From Trifolium pratense (lineage: Eukaryota > Streptophyta > Magnoliopsida > Fabales > Fabaceae): DNA of 64,000 nt. Positions 48,625 through 64,000 of this stretch are shown piece by piece (position 1 is the first letter of the stretch; each line of letters starts with the position of its first letter). Both the position numbers and the translations under genes were made by a program. The notes under the pieces are model-generated. The model did not search any database. It was not told the origin of the DNA and saw only the letters and a list, made by a program, of their open reading frames with translations. The stretch lies in the NCBI RefSeq assembly GCF_020283565.1, contig NC_060060.1, forward strand, positions 17,112,001 to 17,176,000. The letters are read 5' to 3'.

Positions 48625-48934
48625 ATAAAATATTATTGGTTATTTGTGTAACATTGTTTTACTATGCCTGCTTATATATTTTAATGTCAACAAAAAAAAT
48701 AAATAATAGAATGACGTACAAAATACAATACTTATTGATTGATGCCGTAAAATTATTTTACCCGATTTGCAGACAATCATTTTTCTAAAAAAATTATACA
48801 TAAATGAACAACAAAAATTATGTTTGGATGGTAAACTAAATTCTCGCGAAAACTAAATTGAGAAACTTAGAGAACATATTATGCTAAAAAATTTAAAATG
48901 TCAAACCAAAAGATATGTCAATTGTCATCACATA

Positions 48935-49133
48935 CTTTCTCATCTCTAACCTTAATTATAAATAAATTTTTAAATTTTAAATTTTCAGATTTATTAAATA
49001 ATTATTATATCTGCCTTTAATTATGAATCAAATATATTAGTTATCCGATTAATTTAAAAAGAAAATTTTGAACCAAATTATATTAGTTATCGGTTTAATT
49101 TAAAAAGAAAATTTGCTTATAATTAAGATGTGT
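48935..49133. mobile_element. Degenerate Stowaway with internal duplication
   Basis: Left 'ctctaaccttaattata' pairs with right 'tataattaagatg'. Inside, a ~40-bp string containing 'taatttaaaaagaaaat' is repeated twice in tandem. It abuts the next Stowaway. Confidence 0.5.
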
Positions 49134-49137
49134 AGTA

Positions 49138-49282
49138 CTCTCTTTGGCCTCGTAAATAAGCAAAAATATCTTTTAAAATTTATTAAAAAATAGATGTATT
49201 TAATCTAAAATATAGACCAAATACATCACCTTTTAATGAACCTAAAAAAATTACTTTTGCTTACGTGGAGAACGGGAGAGAG
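49138..49282. mobile_element. Stowaway MITE
   Basis: Ends ctctctttggcctcgtaaat and acgtggagaacgggagagag are inverted with mismatches. TA lies at 49136-49137 and 49283-49284. Confidence 0.75.
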
Positions 49283-49284
49283 TA

Positions 49285-50818
49285 TAATGCACAAAGGACA
49301 GATGAGATGAGAAAGCTCCAACTTGGAAATTGGAAATGAAATTTGCTGAGCAAGGCAGAGAACAGGAGAAGTTCTCGTGAAGTGGATACACTTACTGGGC
49401 CCTATTGTCTTCTCAAAATCAAGATGGGACACACACACCCTTCACAACCCTATTGTAACCGCCAGCTATTACCGTTCTGTTCACCACCCTTTCTTTACTA
49501 ACCCATCACAGAAGACACACTATATCCACAAAACCATACTCTTACCCACATGCCACGTACTACTCCTATTTACCACGCGTCTACCCCACCTTCTTTCTAG
49601 GAATTACCCTACCCCACACTTTACCGCTACTTCTCAAAACCCATATTTACCCTTCCCTCCCGCGCTAACTTAAACAAACCGATCAAGGACAAAATCGTCC
49701 TTACATTTCAATAACTTAACTAACTGCAAGGTAGGTGAAAATTATCCTGTACAAGTCGGCAGTTCAACAGAAAAAGTACACATGCCTCTGAGCCTTTCTG
49801 ATTCAAGGGATTTTTCAGTTTAAAGTACTTTTGACGGTTCTAAGTAAACGACACCCTAAATCAACGGTTAGATGTCAACTTTGTCTATATATTCCACCAA
49901 AATCTTATTACACGTGATTATTCTCTTTTTCAGTTTTTCTGCTACTTTCTTTTTCTCTGACCGATACAGAACCCAGTCCTCATCGATAACACCGCTTTTT
50001 AATTTTACTAAAATACCCTCCATTTCATTACATTAATTACACTGTCTTTAATTCTCTACCCGCCATAAATTCTAACAGTAACGGTGATTGTGTAATTCCG
50101 TCATGTTCGCGTAACGGCGTTATCTTTAATCGCGTTTACACTCAAAACGCGTTTTGCAATTTGGACGGCCTGTTTGTTTCGTTGAACCACCTAACAACCA
50201 CCACCACTTCTCTTCAAACTTTCTTTTATTTAATTATTTTATCAACCAAACAAACCCAAACAAAAATAAAAAAATAAAGCCCATTTATTTATTTATTTTA
50301 TATATTCCGGTTTTCAGAGCTAAAAAAGCGATTAATTATTTTGGACTATAAAACTATAAATTATCACTTCCTTACCCTTTTTCGGTTTTCTAAGCATTTG
50401 TTTCTCTCTCTCCCTCATCACTGTTTCTCTCCGTTTTCTTTTCTCGCCGGTAAACTTTTCCGTTCGCCGGAAAACCGCTTTCGTTTTTTTTTCAACGTTA
50501 TTCCGCGTCTCCGTAGGAAGCTGGTCACGTTCTTCCGATTGAGAAACTCACATTCACTCCCAATTTTCCGTGATTGCTCCTACAAAGGCGTTGGATCTCT
50601 CTGTAACGCCGGTATAAGCTTCGTATACGGCGTTGTTCGAGAATGTGGCGAGCCTTGTGTTCTTATAAGGCTAGGTTTTAATCTGCTACATTCAGGATCG
50701 TGATTTAGGGTTTGGCTTTGTGATTTGATTTCGGTTACGTTACGGTTACGTGATTCTGTTAAATTGTGATTGCTTGTTCTAGTTAACAAAACGGAGAACT
50801 ACAGGGACCGAGTTCGTA

Positions 50819-50823
<5 letters not shown>
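49285..50823 (+). promoter_or_regulatory. Promoter and 5'UTR region of the JMJ13-like gene
   Basis: Base composition becomes less AT-rich. CT-rich leader-like sequence (ctctctctccctcatcactg) appears at about 50404, and the ATG exon ends at 50826. The open frames at 49377 and 50341 lack domains and most likely lie in promoter and leader. The transcription start cannot be fixed. Confidence 0.45.
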
Positions 50824-56686
<5,863 letters not shown>

Positions 56687-57864
56687 AGTTTCAAGTTGCC
56701 TTTTGACAATGATTGCGAGAGTCTGACTTTGCTAACTTCATTTTAGCTAACAGGCTTTCTAACAAATACAGAAATCGAAATGATTGATTCAGGAAGCAGC
56801 TGCAAGGTATTAACCAATTAGGATAAGAATTTAAATTCTTTGTGCATGAAAGCCCTAACATTTGGGCAATCTGCACTGGTGGTGATCCTTTGGGTTCTCT
56901 AGCCGGGGTATTTTTCCTACTTCGCTAGGTGAACCTGACTGAACTGCAAAGCTAGGAACTTAGAAATTGGTTTAATGGCTCCTTATTTCAATGTAAATTT
57001 GTTTACTTTTCTTTTCATCAGTCGTTTAGGTCTTGTTAGGAACATGGGTCCCTCCATTGTTTTCTTACTAAAATGCTGTCAGCTGCTTCCCCTTTTAATG
57101 TTGATTCATTCTTTTTGTAGAAATAGGTCCTTGTACCTAGAACTACATTGAATAAAAGTTCAAAGAAATTCCTTATTTTCTTCCAATATTCATTTCATCC
57201 ATCATTTGTTTTTTGCACATCTCTACTTTGCCGTTCTTTTCGTACATTCTTTTTTTATACAGTACATGCATTTTATCCACTATTCTTTAACAAATAACTT
57301 AACTCAGATGCATAAAAGAAATAGAATATGTCAAGTTGTATGTTTGTTTTATGCATTTCAAGGTTTTCATATTGTTTCTATATTATGATACTCTCAATTC
57401 TGTTTACAAAATTTGAAGACATTTTATTTTAATTTAAAGTTTCAAACAATATCGTCCCCATTGTTACAACCTAGTGATTTTTTGCGGGGGTCATTTTGTG
57501 AAATCCCGAGTTTGAATTTCGGTCACCACATTTCTCCTTCATGTGTTTATTTTATTTGACTATATTTTGGCTAATTGGCAATTAGCAAAATAATGATTTT
57601 TTTTAAAGTGTTGCATATCAGAAAAAAAGGAGAATATAATATGACTGTTATATGTTGCTTGAACCCAGGTTTTTCTTTAAGTATGTTATAAATAAGATCC
57701 TAAACATGTCTTATCAGATGTTGCCGGTAAGAAGAGTTGATTGATACGCTAAGAAAAAACCTGCAGTGGCATGGCATCCAATTGCGTGACAGTGTGTATA
57801 TAAAGGACCTATGGATTGGATTTTGATATTCACGCTGTCTAGTTACTAAATACACCCTATAGTA

Positions 57865-57918
<54 letters not shown>

Positions 57919-58186
57919 GACTATAATCGTAAGTCAAGTTAATTTAAACTTATGACAACATAACAATAGTATAAATTATGTACCCAAAAAAAAAACACAA
58001 TAGTATAAATTAAAACTTATTACATAACAATAATACAAATCAAAATATCAGCAAATAACAAATACAAACAATAGATTGTTTAGATTACAAAATGATAACA
58101 CTAACTCCTAAAATAAATAACAACGACAAATAGAAGAAACAATCATCGTTACATTGATGGAGTTCGATACAATATCATATACATCT
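56687..58186. other. 3' flank of the JMJ13-like gene and intergenic sequence
   Basis: Includes the 3'UTR (aataaa at about 57150 is a candidate poly(A) signal), a B-box-like 'gagtttgaatttcgg' at about 57510 that may be a decayed SINE, and an (AT)n tract at 57869-57914. Two parts, to about 56862 and from about 57408 to 57858, reappear near the window's right end. Confidence 0.5.
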
Positions 58187-58924
58187 CTAACGAACTCTAA
58201 ATATTTGATAAAAGATCTCCAACTCGTAATCCCATCTACAATATTCACAATAACTTAAGTCATCATCTTCATCATTTATCATTATCCATTTACCTCTCCT
58301 CAATCCCCATCCCTTGCAAGGCTTTGATTTACAAACACGAGTTTGCCTCCGAACCAACATTCCATTATAGTATATAAAGAGATATTTTTTCCTGATTTCA
58401 TCTATCTTATTTCTTGTATGCATAACACATTTAGCCATCTTTAAAAAACGGATATGCTCGATTCCTTCTTGCATGGACTCATTATTTTCAGAAGACAACA
58501 TTATCATACCATACACATACTTTGCTAATTTGTGACCACTTTCAGCAGCAATCTTTAATTTCTCAAGGCCGCCAATATTTCCGTTTGGATACTTAAAGTA
58601 TTCACGTAAGCCTTGACTAAACAATACATCAGGATTTCCACTTTCCTCACAACGTTTGATAATTGCCAATGCATGCTCGGTTGGTTCCCATAGGATCTTA
58701 GGATAATCCTCGAATGAAACTATTTTTAAAAGATCGTTTTCTTTAGTAGTGAAATTGCAAAAATCTTGGGAACAAACTTTCACGTTGTTAAAATCAACAA
58801 CAGATTCAGAAGCTACCTTTGCAAGCACTTCGAGTAATAAAGATTCTGGAAGCATCTCAATGGAAACTTCCATTGTGTTGTTGCTTTCACTTCTTTCAAT
58901 CTCGGATTTCGTTGTTGATGCCAT
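58187..58924 (-). CDS. F-box protein, At2g35280-like
   Basis: A single-exon 245-aa frame from ATG 58924-58922. Residues about 22-75 form a plant F-box (EMLPESLLLEVLAKVASES then DFNNVKVCSQDFCNF). A Sel1-like helical stretch (GLEKLKIAAESGHKLAKYVY, about 130-150) follows. The C-terminal cysteine motif is CEYCRWDYELEIF. This layout is that of the At2g35280-like F-box family, expanded in legumes. Expected role: substrate adaptor of an SCF ubiquitin ligase; no target can be named. The frame extends 62 codons upstream, but that part looks like leader and promoter, with a TATA box about 104 nt before the chosen ATG. It lies between the JMJ gene and its partial copy, and expression is unknown. Confidence 0.8.
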   Translation of the reverse strand: MASTTKSEIERSESNNTMEVSIEMLPESLLLEVLAKVASESVVDFNNVKVCSQDFCNFTTKENDLLKIVSFEDYPKILWEPTEHALAIIKRCEESGNPDVLFSQGLREYFKYPNGNIGGLEKLKIAAESGHKLAKYVYGMIMLSSENNESMQEGIEHIRFLKMAKCVMHTRNKIDEIRKKYLFIYYNGMLVRRQTRVCKSKPCKGWGLRRGKWIMINDEDDDLSYCEYCRWDYELEIFYQIFRVR

Positions 58925-59027
58925 GATATAAGGAAGGACTAAGCAATTTAGATATTTCAAGGGGTTTTTTGCTTTTTTCTTTTTACAAATATGGGAGTTA
59001 TGGGTTGATGTGTGTGATATAAGTATG

Positions 59028-59035
59028 TATTTATA
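59028..59035 (-). promoter_or_regulatory. TATA box of the F-box gene
   Basis: TATAAATA on the minus strand, about 104 nt upstream of the F-box ATG; supports the internal ATG as the start. Confidence 0.5.
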
Positions 59036-59110
59036 GGAGTCGCTGAGAATTTTGAACACAATCCATACAATGTTTGGAATCACACCGTTTGAAATCGCAA
59101 TGCTTAACAT

Positions 59111-60171
59111 GTAAATTGTAACAATGTTATGTTATATCCTTTAGTCATCAAATGACACCCTTTAGAATTTGAATGACATGCTAGCTTAGTCATAAAATGT
59201 ATAAAAAATAAGTAAGGGTTTTTATTCTAGACATCATTGTAAATTTTTAACCAAATAAAGTCACACCTTGTCAAAATTTTTTTTGACGAAAGGTCACACC
59301 TTTTCAATTTATTTATTTTGACGAAATGACACACCTTTTCATTTCTATCTTTTTTTTTTGTTTATTTTCATTTCTATCTTCTTGTAAACACGTTTTGTGT
59401 TACCTTTTTATTTTAACACCCAAGACAAATTTTAAACTTACTAGAAATACATAAATTACTAACTATATAAGGGTATATTGTTATATATGTTCCTTTTAAC
59501 TTATTAATAAGATAAGAAGATGAGACTAATAATGAATTAATTTAAGTAGCAAGAGTCTTATATCTCTTAAGCAAATTGTCAGATGTTCGATTATTGATTT
59601 TTACTCATGAAATTTTTTCGATTGGGAGGAGAGAGATATCTTGGTATCAATATAACATGGTATTCAAAAAAATAAAAAAAATAAAAAGATGAGAGACATT
59701 TGAAATAGTCACTATGATAGAAAATATTTTCACGAAGTAAACATATCAATATTTCTAAATTTTTGTGTTTATATTCTTAAGATTAATCAATATACAGAAT
59801 GGGCCTTCTTAGGCCACTCCGGAATCCGGATCAATAACTACATATAAATTCAAATAGGAAAAATGCTAATCTAAATTACCTATCATCCTTATGATTTCCA
59901 CACTTTTTCTTTTTTCAGTTTTCCGTAATGAAAAGTATCTTGAGAAACTGAAATTTTGAATTTGCGGCAAACTCAATTCAAGTTTTCCAAAGTAGAAATA
60001 AGTTTTGGAAAACTTGAATATTTTGGAATAACATTATCATTTACTATTAATTTTTTTTTTGAAAAATTCAAAATTTGAATTTGATGGTACACTTTTAAAT
60101 CTTCCAAAATTGAAATAGGTTCCGGGAAAGTTGAATTTTGTTTTTCTGAACTAATTTTTTAAAAATAAATA
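59111..60171. other. Unassigned intergenic sequence
   Basis: No gene seen. Near 59940-60150 related strings (gaattttgaatttgc; tcaaaatttgaatttga) repeat loosely. Confidence 0.4.
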
Positions 60172-60478
60172 GGCTTAATTGCAGTTTTGGTTCTCCTATT
60201 TTAAGATTATACAGTTTTGGTCCTCATATCATAATTGTTAACTATAAATTGGCGACGTGATATGTTTTAAATGATGTGGCATATGATCCGACGATGAAAA
60301 AAAAATCAACATCGATGAAATTGAAAGAAAAATTCTTCATAAAGTTAATTTAAAACACATTGTATCACCATATTTTAGACAAAATATGTGATAGGTGGAT
60401 CAAAATTGTCGAATTTTATAATAGAGGACTAAAACTTCAAAATGGTGAAAATAGTGAGACAAAAAATGCTATCAAGCC
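60172..60478. mobile_element. Mutator-type MITE with perfect 9-bp TSD
   Basis: Ends ggcttaattgcagttttggt and aaaaaatgctatcaagcc are inverted. Target duplications 'aaataaata' lie at 60163-60171 and 60479-60487. Similar terminal style to the 17616-18403 element. Confidence 0.8.
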
Positions 60479-60719
60479 AAATAAATAAAATAAATGTTTT
60501 TGCAAATTCAAATTTTCAATTTGCCAATATATAAGGGTATTCAGATAATTTCGTAGGAGTTGGAAGAGTTATTTGGAACTTGCAGGGGTGGAAGGTACAA
60601 GTTGGGGGATGTGAGGTATTTTTATTCAAGAGCAATGATATGTACATAAAATGTTGTCACTTGACGGTTGACACTATATAAAAATACATTCAATTTAAGT
60701 TTTGATTTGATTCAAAATA

Positions 60720-61030
60720 TTCCCTTCGACCCAAATTATAAGGGAAAAAAACTCAATTTCTTTTTCCCAAATTATAAGCGAAAAAAATCAAAATTTCTCT
60801 TTTCCACGAATTTTTTCTACTTATTCTCATAAAATTAAATGCAAATTGCATTTAATTTTCTCTCTCCACTTTTATCAATAAGCAAATAACCAATGAAAAT
60901 CATTTGTATATCTTTTCATGAAATCTATTTCAAGAAAAATACAAAAACACATACTCCAAATTATTATAATTTAGTTTTTCTTAATAAGTGTGATTTTTGA
61001 ATTTTCTCTTATAAATTGGGATGGAGGGAG
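60720..61030. mobile_element. Stowaway MITE
   Basis: Ends ttcccttcgacccaaattat and ataaattgggatggagggag are inverted and flanked by TA (60718-60719; 61031-61032). Confidence 0.8.
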
Positions 61031-61528
61031 TACCATTTTTGTTTTCTTCAAACATATTCTTAATTTTTGGGTTAGAAAGAGGGAGAAGTGTCTCAGAAGT
61101 GCATCAAGCAGAAAAAGAGAAAAGCTTAGAATTGCCGTAAGTTTGGAGTAATTTTTTCAGACTTAACACTATATATAATGTTGGGAGCTAATCAATGTGT
61201 GTAATCCAACTGATATAAGACCTTAATATATACGTAGGTAGTATATATTTTTGTTCAAATTAGACACATTAATATTTTATTTTTTTTAACCAGACACATC
61301 AATATTTTCTACTACTCAATAAAAGACAATAGAGTTTTTTTTTTTTCAATTCACACTCTACTAAATTTTATTCTCCTACACTTTGTTTACACCCTAATTA
61401 GGACAAACCACTTATAAGAGATAACAAGTACAATAACCTAAAACTAAGGCCATACCCGATATTAACTTGGACACACTGCCACAAAACCCCCTGGTATTGG
61501 GTTGCCAATCCAACTCAACTTTATTTTT

Positions 61529-62040
61529 TTTAAGAACAAAAACAACGATATTCATTCGTTCAAATGAGTAGATATTACATCAATCAAAATTATTACATAT
61601 TCAAAATCGCTAAAAACTAAAAAGGATGAATCTGCGAACAAGCTCACAACATCTGAGTTAATAGCATAAAATAGCTTTATCTTTAAGCCTACAATCGATA
61701 TAACGAAATACAAGTGTCCAGAATAGTTATGTCTCCGGATCTGCAACGTTGAAAACGCTAGAGTCATTGAATCTGTATTGTATCTTGATCGAAGCAAATC
61801 TGCAAATCCAAACAAAACAAACACCGTACAAAGACGGGACTCAAAATAAAAACCGTACAAAGACGGGACGTCAAACAACACCGGACAAATAATTCACAAA
61901 GATGAAAAACTCAAACAAACTCAAGAATATGTGAAAATCACTTATTTGGGTAAAAACGTAATTAAAAAATGATCAAGAGGGGTGATTTAGGATATTTAGG
62001 ATCAAAATTGATCCTAAATCACCCCTCTCAAATGGATGAA
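61529..62040 (-). repeat. Dispersed repeat family, copy B (inverted relative to 2964-3415)
   Basis: Reading minus: a strong terminal hairpin (gaggggtgatttaggatca / tgatcctaaatcacccctc, with a 10-base insert), two 'cccgtctttgtacggt' subunits, 'ttttatgctattaac', then a tail ending 'gaatatcgttgtttttgttc' and an A-rich end. Copy A has the same order. The 109-codon minus frame at 61552-61881 is inside it and has no known domain. Confidence 0.65.
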
Positions 62041-62676
62041 CAAGAAGTACAAAAAAAAAATAGTTTTTTTTCTTTAGAGCGGCGACTTGTGGAAGATCAT
62101 TTTAAACCAACTCAACTTTAACATCAATATATAAATGTACGTGGAAATATTTTTGAGACGTTTTTTTAGCCGTCTTACCATTTTTTTTTTAATTACCATC
62201 CGCTATTTAAGTAGCGGTCGATATTTTTTCCCACAATTTTTTTTACTTATCTGTTATTTAAATAGTAAATGAATAAAAATAAAGCGCGTGAATTTTACAC
62301 TAAAAATTTATTTTCCAAAATTTATTTTAGTGTAAATTTTACACTAAAAAAACTTCGGGCACTATTTACAAAAGTTTTTTGCATGTTTTGGGGGTAGAAA
62401 AGAAACGTGGGGTGGAAAGAAAAGCTTTCAAGGGTGAAAATTGTGGGCTATGAACTTGTACCCAGTAGCGGCCCAAATTGGGTTGATGTATCCAAATGAT
62501 TGCATTATGTTTGATACAAAGGTTTTTCTTCCCACCCTTCGTGTTTCTTTTCCACCTCATGTTTATCCATTCGGAACATGTTTTTCGAATTTATTTTGCC
62601 TTGAAAAAACTTTCGAATGTGTTTTCCGAATTTTTCCCGAATTTGAACGAGAAAAACTTTGAAAAGCACGTTGTGA
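62041..62676. other. Unassigned intergenic sequence
   Basis: Contains a small inverted pair (tttacactaaaaattta / taaattttacactaaa) at about 62294-62347. No gene seen. Confidence 0.4.
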
Positions 62677-64000
62677 TGTTTTTTTTGATAAGCATATTGA
62701 TATATTTCTATGATAAGCATATTGATATATTCTATGGTACTGCCCCATGAAGAACTTCTTTGCAAAGAAGCGATGCTCATTCATTCATCCTTGGAACTTG
62801 AAGATTCAGACTTTCCCTCTTCAGACTTGCTTTCTCATAATAGAACAAAGATATCTTTCATTAATTTGTTGCGTTTCCAACATTGTGCCAGTTGGTTACT
62901 ACTGAAATCAAGGGCATGTATAAGTGTTTCTTCTCATTCACATGGCACAATTCTCTGTAGCCTGTGCAAACGGGACTGTTATATAGCTTATGTCGATTGC
63001 AGCTGTCACATGCATCCTGTATGCCTACGCCATGGAAAAGTCCTCCCTGAAGCGATTGAAAAAAGTCCTCCCTGAAGGAAAAAGCAGGCAACAAATGAAT
63101 TTCAGAACCAGTGAATCAAGTTACAAACAAAACCCTATTAGTCATAAAGTTGATATCGAAATTTCCTCGAAGGACAGATTTGCAAGGGGAAATGGTGCTC
63201 CCATTTCTGTAAGATATAAAAAGTCAAGCAATGAAGATGTAAGCATCCATATGCAACAAGATCACCACCGGAGAGAGAGGTTTCAGCAAACTTATAGGGA
63301 AGCACCTTCCATTGAGACTGGGCCCAAGCGACTTAAAGTCCGAGGCCCTTCATTCATAGGCTTAGAGAGCAGGTTGAATTGAAGTTTCAAGTTGCCTTTT
63401 GACAATGATTGCGAGAGTCTGACTTTGCTAACTTCATTTTAGCTAACAGGCTTTCTAACAAATACATAAATCGAAATGATTGATTCAGGAAGCAGCTGCA
63501 AGGTATTAACCAATTAGGATAAGAATTTAAATTCTATGTGCATGAAAGCCCTAAAATTTGAAGACATTTTATTTTAATTTAAAGTTTCAAACAATATTGT
63601 CCCCATTGTTACAACCTAGTGATTTTTTGCGGGGGTCATTTTGTGAAATCCCGAGTTTGAATTTCGGTCACCACATTTCTCCTTCATGTGTTTATTTTAT
63701 TTGACTATATTTTGGCTAATTGGCAATTAGCAAAATAATGATTTTTTTAAAGTGTTGCATATCAGAAAAAAAGGAGAATGTAATATGACTGTTATATGTT
63801 GCTTGAACCCAGGTTTTTCTTTAAGTATGTTATAAATAATATCCTAAACATGTCTTATCAGATGTTGCCGGTAAGAAGAGTTGATTGATACGCTAAGAAA
63901 AAACCTGCAGTGGCATGGCATCCAATTGCGTGACAGTGTGTATATAAAGGACCTATGGATTGGATTTTGATATTCACGCTGTCTAGTTACTAAATACACC
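62677..64000 (+). pseudogene. Truncated duplicate of the JMJ13-like 3' half
   Basis: A direct copy of pieces of 54398-57858. It begins with ~21 bases of intron 6, jumps to exon 8 at about 54920, and runs to the end of exon 8. It then joins exon 11 directly; exons 9-10 and their introns are missing, and a ~17-base string is duplicated at the join. It continues through the stop codon and 3'UTR, skips about 56863-57408, and matches on to the window end. Identity is about 99% in exon 8. The C5HC2 finger reading survives, but the join puts exon 11 out of frame, so the exon-8 frame stops after LRHGKVLPEAIEKSPP. JmjN and JmjC are absent. The two open frames here (62710-63075, 62990-63382) are its halves, not separate genes. 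Confidence 0.93.

Noticed and set aside
49377..49673. 98-codon plus-strand frame
   Set aside because: No recognisable domain or splice partner; begins just right of a Stowaway and lies in the JMJ promoter region.
50341..50703. 120-codon plus-strand frame upstream of the JMJ gene
   Set aside because: CT-rich leader composition, no domain, and it lies in the promoter/5'UTR of the JMJ13-like gene.
58925..59110. 62-codon N-terminal extension of the F-box frame
   Set aside because: Hydrophobic, AT-driven, precedes the usual family start, and contains a TATA box in the same DNA.
61552..61881. 109-codon minus frame as a small gene
   Set aside because: Lies inside a dispersed repeat that recurs at 2964-3415, where the frame is not preserved.
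62990..63382. 130-codon frame as an independent gene
   Set aside because: It is exon 11 of the JMJ duplicate read in a shifted frame through the zinc-finger exon; part of a pseudogene.

Overview
This is plant nuclear DNA: AT-rich, with intron-split genes carrying GT..AG junctions and dense small transposons (Stowaway and Mutator-type MITEs, TRIMs, tRNA-derived SINEs). Gene content and repeat style suggest a legume, most likely Medicago. That assignment comes from recognition, not a search.

Five protein genes can be supported. On the minus strand, near the left end, are a KTI12/DRL1-type Elongator-associated factor (4722-5636, intronless CDS with a likely 5'UTR intron) and BUD13 of the spliceosomal RES complex (7819-12947, 8 coding exons, 500 aa). 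On the plus strand are an HD-ZIP IV factor of the HDG5 type (22251-27753, 11 coding exons, 807 aa) and a JmjN/JmjC/C5HC2 histone demethylase of the JMJ13/JMJ706 type (50824-56686, 11 coding exons, 849 aa). A small At2g35280-like F-box gene (58187-58924) follows on the minus strand. All exon models were read by hand. The four large models keep frame across every junction and end at a proper stop.

From about 28.3 to 49.3 kb, between the HDG5-like and JMJ13-like genes, no protein gene can be supported. The region is a repeat landscape: two TRIMs with identical LTRs, several SINEs with target-site duplications, a 9-bp-TSD MITE family, Stowaways, fold-backs and a degenerate retroelement with a GC-rich minisatellite. 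The left end (1-3.6 kb) is a three-level nested insertion.

Three duplications stand out. The 5'UTR/intron/promoter portion of KTI12 is copied at 15659-16555 beside a broken hAT transposase fragment. The 3' half of the JMJ gene is copied with internal deletions at 62677-64000, giving a frame-broken pseudogene of recent origin. The first 365 bases are copied at about 17355-17720. The genes do not form one pathway: KTI12 acts in tRNA wobble modification, BUD13 in splicing, HDG5 in epidermal transcription, JMJ13 in chromatin, and the F-box protein presumably in ubiquitin ligation.
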